Shown one piece after another: positions 39,174 to 44,479 of a stretch of DNA of 44,479 nucleotides; position 1 is the first letter of the stretch; every line of letters starts with the position of its first letter. Below the pieces are notes generated by a model. It was not told the origin of the DNA, made no database searches, and saw only the letters and a list, made by a program, of their open reading frames with translations. Origin of the DNA: Lentimicrobiaceae bacterium (GTDB lineage: Bacteria > Bacteroidota > Bacteroidia > Bacteroidales > F082); NCBI GenBank assembly GCA_018661505.1, contig JABJIE010000083.1, positions 1 through 44,479 of the forward strand, read 5' to 3'. A program made the translations under genes and the position numbers.

Positions 39174-41891
39174 TTGGAAAAGGTAAAAAACATATTTCAC
39201 AAAGTAACCTATGGGCAGGTATCATTGGCAGCATTCTTGATTTGTGCTCTCACCGGAGTTTTCATAGCCATACCATATGATGTTAATAAGCCTTTACTGT
39301 CAATAAGCTCTTTGATGATACTAAATCCAACGGCATCATTCATTAGAAATTTACATTTTTGGAGTGCGCAGATATTCTTAATTGCTACACTAATACATAT
39401 CTGGGATCATTTTAAAATAACTGCAGATATTAGAATAAAAAAGGGAGTTTGGCTTCGACTTACGATTGGTGTAATAATTCTCTTTTTGGCAATGCTTACG
39501 GGGTTTCTTCTCAAGGGTGATGCCGATACGCAGCAGGCATGGCGTATACTTGACAGCCTAATTAAAGAAATTCCCATCCTTGGAAATTTGATGGCTTATT
39601 CTCTTCTGGGTAATGAAGATAGTTTGCAATTGGTCTACGTTCATCACATTGCCACATTTACAATATTTCTAGCGGTTATAACCTTTGAGCACTCCAGGAA
39701 ATTATGGCCCATTTATAATTCTTTCTTTCTAGTATTGTTAGGAACCATTATACTTTCATATTTTTTTACTGCTCCGCTTCATGATGGTATTAACCCAAGC
39801 GTAAAAGGTCCATGGTATTTTGTTGGATTTCAGGAAGTTCTCCATTGGCTTACAATGCCATGGATTTCAATTTTAATTATTATTCTATTTCTCACCTTAA
39901 TTTATCTCATCCCATATACAGGTAAACATATATCATTTTTCAGTAAACGCTCCTTGTTGATTATTACCATACTTTACATACTCTTAACCATAATAGGGAT
40001 GTTTTTTAGGGGTGAAAACTGGCGTTGGGTATGGCCTTGGCACGAGAATTATTCACATTCTGTTCTGACCTCTTTCAGAACATCAAGTATTAACTTGACC
40101 GCTGAGTATACAGAATCTGATATATCAAGTTCAGGACTTATTGATGGTAAAAAAGAAAGCTGTATTGTTTGTCACCAAAATGTTATGGGCTTCACTTCAT
40201 CGCATAACCCGGAAGCCATTGGTTGTTTTTCATGTCATGGAGGAAATCCATATGATGGTAGCAAGGATGGTGCTCACAGCCAGATGATACTTTTGCCTGG
40301 TAATTTTGCTGATGCGGATATGAGTTGTGGAACAACCAACTGTCATCCTGATATTACCCAACGGAAATCTTCGAACCTAATGTCAAACTTAAGTGGTATG
40401 ATAAGCGTTGACAGGTTTGTGTTCAATGAGCAGGATAACCCCGATATACTTACTGATTTTCACCACCTGGGAAATAGTGCTGCAGATGAGCATCTGAGAA
40501 ATTTATGTGTAACTTGTCATCTGGATAATCCAAAAACCGAATCAGGCCCTATCTCGGATAAAAGCAGGGGAGGAGGGTGTCTGGCATGTCATGTGAATTA
40601 TGATCAGTTTGCAACTACTGCATGGCTTAATCATCAGGCTGATGTGTTTGACACTACATATTTAGTTTATCACCCTTCAATAAGCATGCAGGTAACTAAC
40701 CAGCATTGTTTTGGGTGTCATAGCCGTTCTGCCCGAATTTCCACAAGTTATGAGGGATGGCATGAAACCCAATTAGTGGCAGATAATGTTCTTCTTGATA
40801 GTAATTACAGGATTGTTGAAGACAGCAGAGTTTTTAAGTTTGTTCAAGAAGATGTTCATCATAAACTTGGATTAAGCTGTATTGATTGTCATAACTCATA
40901 TGAGGTTATGGGAGACGGAAATTATTATGCACACCAGGAAAATCAAAATACAATATCATGTTCCGACTGTCATTTCAATGGAGAACCATCCACTGTTGAT
41001 GCTAATAATCTTGATGATGAATCGGCTAAAATTGCTAGTATGCGTTTTGGTGCCAATGGCGACAAGAAATTTCTTGTAACAAATAAACGGGATATCCCAC
41101 TTGTTAATACAGAAGTGAAAAATGATACCAATTTCTTCTTTACAAAAAATGAAGGGGTTGAATTTATATTGAGCCCTCCAAATGTAGTTTGTACCAAAGG
41201 GAATGCACATGATGATCTTAGTTGTTCAGCATGTCATTCATCATGGGCACCAAGCTGTATCGGCTGTCATAATGAATATGATCCCGCGGAAAATGGCTAT
41301 AATATGATTGCCAATGAAGAAAAGATGGGTAGTTGGGTTGAATATGTTGGTGAATATAACCATGGACCACCGGCCTTGGGAGTAAGACGGGATGTCGATC
41401 ATAAGGAAGTTATTCCTGTGGTACCCGGTATGGTTTTGACAATTGATGTGGGTAGCTTCTCAAAGGAACTGCACGATTCATTGATATTTCATAGGCTATT
41501 TGCTCCATCAGCTCCTCATACAACGGTTACCCAAGGTAGAGATTGTAAGTCGTGTCATAATAATCCAATTGCATTGGGATATGGAAAGGGTAAAATGGAA
41601 TTTAATCCAGATAATGGAAAATGGAGTTTTGATTCATATTACAAGAATAATCCCAATGATACTTTGCCCGAAGATTGTTGGATTGGATTCTTGGATGACA
41701 GATCGGGTGAAAAAGTGTCAACCAGGTCAAACGTATTTCCATTTTCAGTGGAGGATCAAAAAAGGATATTAAGGGTCGGGGCATGCTTAACATGTCATGA
41801 CCAGAATACCAGCTTAATGGAGTCGACTGTATATAATTTTGATTCAATCGTTAGTTTGAAAAAACCTGTTTGTATACTTCCTTTTTATTAG
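39174..41891 (+). CDS. Cytochrome b fused to a dodecahaem cytochrome c
   Basis: 905 residues from a TTG start (no ATG before the first helix). Residues 1-290 form a cytochrome b with about seven helices. b-haem ligands are His61/His75 in one helix (13 between) and His158/His173 in another (14 between, as in cytochrome b6). At the quinol-site position it has GPWYFVGFQEVLHW rather than PEWY. From about 300 on it is periplasmic, with eleven CXXCH sites (first Cys330, last Cys871) and one CX4CH (CGTTNCH, Cys385). A complex with the upstream Rieske protein would carry quinol electrons into a 12-haem wire without a separate cytochrome c1. The fusion of b and multihaem c is the striking feature. Partner acceptor unknown. 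Confidence 0.88.
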   Translation: MEKVKNIFHKVTYGQVSLAAFLICALTGVFIAIPYDVNKPLLSISSLMILNPTASFIRNLHFWSAQIFLIATLIHIWDHFKITADIRIKKGVWLRLTIGVIILFLAMLTGFLLKGDADTQQAWRILDSLIKEIPILGNLMAYSLLGNEDSLQLVYVHHIATFTIFLAVITFEHSRKLWPIYNSFFLVLLGTIILSYFFTAPLHDGINPSVKGPWYFVGFQEVLHWLTMPWISILIIILFLTLIYLIPYTGKHISFFSKRSLLIITILYILLTIIGMFFRGENWRWVWPWHENYSHSVLTSFRTSSINLTAEYTESDISSSGLIDGKKESCIVCHQNVMGFTSSHNPEAIGCFSCHGGNPYDGSKDGAHSQMILLPGNFADADMSCGTTNCHPDITQRKSSNLMSNLSGMISVDRFVFNEQDNPDILTDFHHLGNSAADEHLRNLCVTCHLDNPKTESGPISDKSRGGGCLACHVNYDQFATTAWLNHQADVFDTTYLVYHPSISMQVTNQHCFGCHSRSARISTSYEGWHETQLVADNVLLDSNYRIVEDSRVFKFVQEDVHHKLGLSCIDCHNSYEVMGDGNYYAHQENQNTISCSDCHFNGEPSTVDANNLDDESAKIASMRFGANGDKKFLVTNKRDIPLVNTEVKNDTNFFFTKNEGVEFILSPPNVVCTKGNAHDDLSCSACHSSWAPSCIGCHNEYDPAENGYNMIANEEKMGSWVEYVGEYNHGPPALGVRRDVDHKEVIPVVPGMVLTIDVGSFSKELHDSLIFHRLFAPSAPHTTVTQGRDCKSCHNNPIALGYGKGKMEFNPDNGKWSFDSYYKNNPNDTLPEDCWIGFLDDRSGEKVSTRSNVFPFSVEDQKRILRVGACLTCHDQNTSLMESTVYNFDSIVSLKKPVCILPFY

Positions 41892-41950
41892 CATATAACG
41901 GCTGCCATCATAAATTCTCCCTGAGAACCTTTTCTTTTTGGGTTTCTTAA

Positions 41951-41958
41951 TACCTTTG
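41951..41958 (+). promoter_or_regulatory. -7 promoter box of mutS2, possibly leaderless
   Basis: TACCTTTG is an exact consensus. Only four bases lie between it and the ATG at 41963, the same spacing as at the hydrolase gene (22267-22274). Confidence 0.5.
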
Positions 41959-41962
41959 TCAT

Positions 41963-44392
41963 ATGATTTATCCAAAAATATTTGAGCAAAAGATAGGGTT
42001 TGATTTAATAAAAGAGTATCTCCGAAACAATTGTATCAGCGATATGGGTATTAAATTCGTTGACAAGATAAGGTTTAGTTCAAATCCAGAAATCATTAAA
42101 AAGTTATTGGATCAATCATTTGAGATGGTTACACTATTAACCACCGGGCCTTCATTTCCAGCTAAGGACTTTTTTGATATGAGGGATAACCTTTCCGAAT
42201 TAACCACTCCTGGCAGCTATATCGAGCAGGATGTACTTTTTAGTTTAAAGGCATCATTGGAATCAATTGGAAATATTCTCGGTTATTTTGATAATGTTGA
42301 AAAGGAAGAATACCCAGAGTTATTAAGTCTTTCTGGCGAAGTTGTATTTCCCTACAATCTTTTTCCGGAGGCCGAAAGGATAATTGATGAAAAAGGAAAA
42401 ATCAGGGATAAGGCATCTCAAAGATTATCCGAAATAAGAAAATCACTAGTTAACAAACAAAATAAAGTACTTAGTGAAACTAAAAAAGCTTTTGAAAGAG
42501 CTAAGAAGTCTGGATATGTACCTGAGAATTCTGAGATCACCATAAGAAGTGGAAGACCTGTAATTCCGCTAAAAGCTAGTGATAAAAGATCAATAGGTGG
42601 TATTATTCATGACGAATCATCATCGGGTCAGACAGTATTTGTTGAAGCTCCTGCTTCTTTTGAAATAAATAATGAAATACGTGAGCTGGAAAATGAGGAA
42701 AAAAGAGAAATTATAAAAATTCTGATAGAGTTCACGGATAAATTAAGACCATTTATTCCAGATTTATTTAATGCGTACAGATTTTTAGGGTTAATTGATT
42801 TTATTTATGCAAAGGCCAAATTTTCCATTAGCATAAAAGCAAGCAGACCAAATATATCTTCCCATAAACCTATTATTATTAAAGATGGAGTGCATCCTCA
42901 GTTATTTCTTACACTAAGCGATCAAGGAAAAAATGTTGTGCCTCTAAATCTTTTATTGGATGAAAGCCAACGGATAGTAATAATTTCTGGGCCCAATGCT
43001 GGTGGTAAATCAATATGTTTGAAAACAACAGGTATTTTGCAATATATGCTTCAGTGTGGCCTACTTGTATCCGCTTCACCCGATAGTGTTTTTAGAGTAT
43101 TTAAAAATATATTTATTGATATCGGTGATGAACAATCACTTGAAAATGATCTGAGTACCTATAGTAGCCACCTGCTAAACATGAAATATTTTCTTAGATA
43201 TTCCAACTCAGAAACACTTATTCTAATTGATGAGTTTGGCTCTGGTACAGAGCCACAGTTGGGAGGTTCTATTGCAGAGGCAACACTTGAGCAACTCAAT
43301 AAGAAGAACTCTTATGGAATTATTACAACCCACTATACCAATGTGAAATTAGCTGCCGAAAAACTTGAAGGAATTGTGAATGGTGCAATGCTTTTTGATT
43401 CAAAGGAGATGCAGCCATTGTACGAACTTCAAATAGGAAAACCAGGAAGTTCCTTTGCCTTTGAAATAGCAAAAAAAATAGGGTTTCCTTCTTATGTTCT
43501 TAAAGAAGCAAAGAAAAAGAGTGGAGGAAAACACGTTAGGTTTGATAAACAACTTCAGCAATTGGAAATAGATAAGATCAAGCTTCAAAAGCAACAGCAA
43601 AAAGCTAGCTCCTATGATGAAAATCTCAATCGAATGATCGAAGAATATAATGTGCTGATTACTGATTTGGAAAAATCAAAAAAGAAGATAATAAATGAAG
43701 CTCAGGAGCAAGCATTAAAGATTATAGAATCATCCAATAAAGCTGTTGAAAATACAATACGTGAAATTAAGGAAGCTGCTGCAGAAAATAAAAAAACAAA
43801 AGAGATTAGAAGGGAGCTTGAGAAAAAGAAGGATGAGATAACCAAGGAAAACGACGTAACATTATCTACTACTAAGAAGCCCAAGCTGCCAAAGAAAAAG
43901 AAACCAGTTGTGGTTCCGAAAGGTTCAAAACAAGAAATTTTGAAAGAGGGTGATTGGGTTAATATTGTTAATTCCACTATGGCTGGAGAGCTAATTTCAT
44001 TAAGTGGAAAAGAAGCAGTTATTAACATAAATGATGTGAAAATTACCACAACAATTGAAAAAATACAGAAAACCCATCAACCAACAAAACCCAACATACG
44101 ACGTAAATCCTATTCTGATATAGTAAATGACATTAATCAAAAGGCAGCAAACTTTAGTTTAAAACTAGATCTTAGAGGAAAACGTTCCGAGGAAGCCCTA
44201 TCAGATTTAAAAAGCTACATCGACGAGGCTATATTATTAAATCAAAATGAAGTAAGCATACTACATGGCAAAGGCTATGGTATACTACGCGAGCTTATCC
44301 GAGAATATCTTCAAACGGTTGATGAAATTCGAGATTTTGGTGATGCACCATTAGAGATGGGAGGCTCCGGAATAACTAGAATTTACTTCTAG
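41963..44392 (+). CDS. mutS2: Endonuclease MutS2
   Basis: 809 residues, the MutS2 length. It opens with the family start MIYPKIFEQKIGFD, then the clamp/core helices and the RGGRP-like segment TIRSGRPVIPLKAS. The ABC-type ATPase has Walker A GPNAGGKS at 343-350, LIDEFGSGTEPQLGG and ITTHYTNVK. A long Lys/Glu-rich coiled coil (about 510-650) and the C-terminal Smr nuclease domain follow, with LDLRG near 735 and HGKG near 768. MutS2 lacks the mismatch domain of MutS; it suppresses recombination by cleaving branched DNA and in some bacteria splits collided ribosomes. Unrelated to the sulfur genes; it has its own promoter. Confidence 0.96.
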   Translation: MIYPKIFEQKIGFDLIKEYLRNNCISDMGIKFVDKIRFSSNPEIIKKLLDQSFEMVTLLTTGPSFPAKDFFDMRDNLSELTTPGSYIEQDVLFSLKASLESIGNILGYFDNVEKEEYPELLSLSGEVVFPYNLFPEAERIIDEKGKIRDKASQRLSEIRKSLVNKQNKVLSETKKAFERAKKSGYVPENSEITIRSGRPVIPLKASDKRSIGGIIHDESSSGQTVFVEAPASFEINNEIRELENEEKREIIKILIEFTDKLRPFIPDLFNAYRFLGLIDFIYAKAKFSISIKASRPNISSHKPIIIKDGVHPQLFLTLSDQGKNVVPLNLLLDESQRIVIISGPNAGGKSICLKTTGILQYMLQCGLLVSASPDSVFRVFKNIFIDIGDEQSLENDLSTYSSHLLNMKYFLRYSNSETLILIDEFGSGTEPQLGGSIAEATLEQLNKKNSYGIITTHYTNVKLAAEKLEGIVNGAMLFDSKEMQPLYELQIGKPGSSFAFEIAKKIGFPSYVLKEAKKKSGGKHVRFDKQLQQLEIDKIKLQKQQQKASSYDENLNRMIEEYNVLITDLEKSKKKIINEAQEQALKIIESSNKAVENTIREIKEAAAENKKTKEIRRELEKKKDEITKENDVTLSTTKKPKLPKKKKPVVVPKGSKQEILKEGDWVNIVNSTMAGELISLSGKEAVININDVKITTTIEKIQKTHQPTKPNIRRKSYSDIVNDINQKAANFSLKLDLRGKRSEEALSDLKSYIDEAILLNQNEVSILHGKGYGILRELIREYLQTVDEIRDFGDAPLEMGGSGITRIYF

Positions 44393-44445
44393 CAATTCCT
44401 CACCTTAATTTATATATATAATACATTTCTATGGGAAAAATATAG

Positions 44446-44453
44446 TAACTTTG
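44446..44453 (+). promoter_or_regulatory. -7 promoter box for a gene beginning beyond the window
   Basis: TAACTTTG, exact TAnnTTTG, in the last 34 bases. It suggests that a plus-strand gene starts just past the end of the window; no start codon with an open frame can be assigned. Confidence 0.35.
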
Positions 44454-44479
44454 CTTTGTAAAACATATGTTCATACATA

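Noticed and set aside
24047-41891. A mobile genomic island with integrase or attachment repeats
   Set aside because: I found no integrase, transposase, tRNA gene or flanking direct repeats, and base composition looks like the rest of the window.
43702-44049. 115-residue minus-strand frame inside mutS2
   Set aside because: It is the complement of the Lys/Glu-rich coiled coil of MutS2, giving a Phe/Ser-rich artefact.

Overview
The window looks like a chromosomal segment of a marine or sediment-type member of the Bacteroidota (Bacteroidales-like). It is AT-rich. It carries a giant secreted protein with a type IX secretion (T9SS) type A C-terminal sorting domain, Bacteroidota-style -7 promoter boxes (TAnnTTTG) and few Shine-Dalgarno sequences. 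It also has a Bacteroidota gene neighbourhood (DUF4271 next to hemD, dtd, pdxJ). I see no rRNA, tRNA, CRISPR array, insertion sequence or prophage. No gene-free stretch exceeds 300 bases. The two longest are 14645-14937, which holds a decayed acetyltransferase tail, and 17735-18012, which holds a short direct repeat and a promoter.

Bases 1-23956 are mostly housekeeping. A 5'-truncated T9SS adhesin-like gene ends at a clear terminator, followed by an ABC-F ATPase. A minus-strand operon then carries an MMPL/RND exporter, rfbA and a polyprenyl synthetase. Next come a 2-hydroxyacid dehydrogenase, acetyl-CoA synthetase, a divergent 3-hydroxyacyl-CoA dehydrogenase and acetate kinase (acetate/acyl-CoA metabolism). 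After these lie adk, DUF4271-hemD, dtd, pdxJ, a queuosine-precursor transporter, a small membrane protein, an alpha/beta hydrolase and tatC.

Bases 24047-41891 form a sulfur-metabolism island in three blocks. Block A (minus strand) is a sulfide:quinone oxidoreductase-like flavoprotein, DUF1641, a DsrC/TusE-like protein and a DsrE-like protein. A divergent Crp/Fnr regulator lies beside it, with a TGA-N6-TCA operator candidate in between. Block B (minus strand, 37558 down to 27784) is a lipoprotein double rhodanese, a porin, a periplasmic double rhodanese, a small unknown protein, a PsrABC/PhsABC-type molybdoenzyme, two half-size YeeE/YedE transporters and two membrane-anchored rhodanese-fold proteins. 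Block C (plus strand) is a second Crp/Fnr regulator, a decayed third regulator, a Tat-exported Rieske protein and a cytochrome b fused to a dodecaheme cytochrome c. mutS2 follows.

The most unusual signal is in block B. Three of its four rhodanese-fold proteins end exactly in a glycine-glycine-cysteine tail, and the porin of the same operon has an internal GGCGG. GGCGG is the motif by which the SoxY carrier holds sulfur intermediates. In the two membrane-anchored proteins the rhodanese active-site Cys is missing (Gly or Ser instead), while the tail Cys is kept within a shared basic tail. I infer a possible periplasmic sulfur-carrier relay using C-terminal Cys arms. It would be fed by thiosulfate/polysulfide chemistry (Psr/Phs, YeeE/YedE), and electrons would exchange with the quinone pool through NrfD, the SQR-like protein and the Rieske/cytochrome b-multiheme complex. 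This is a hypothesis from sequence and gene order only.
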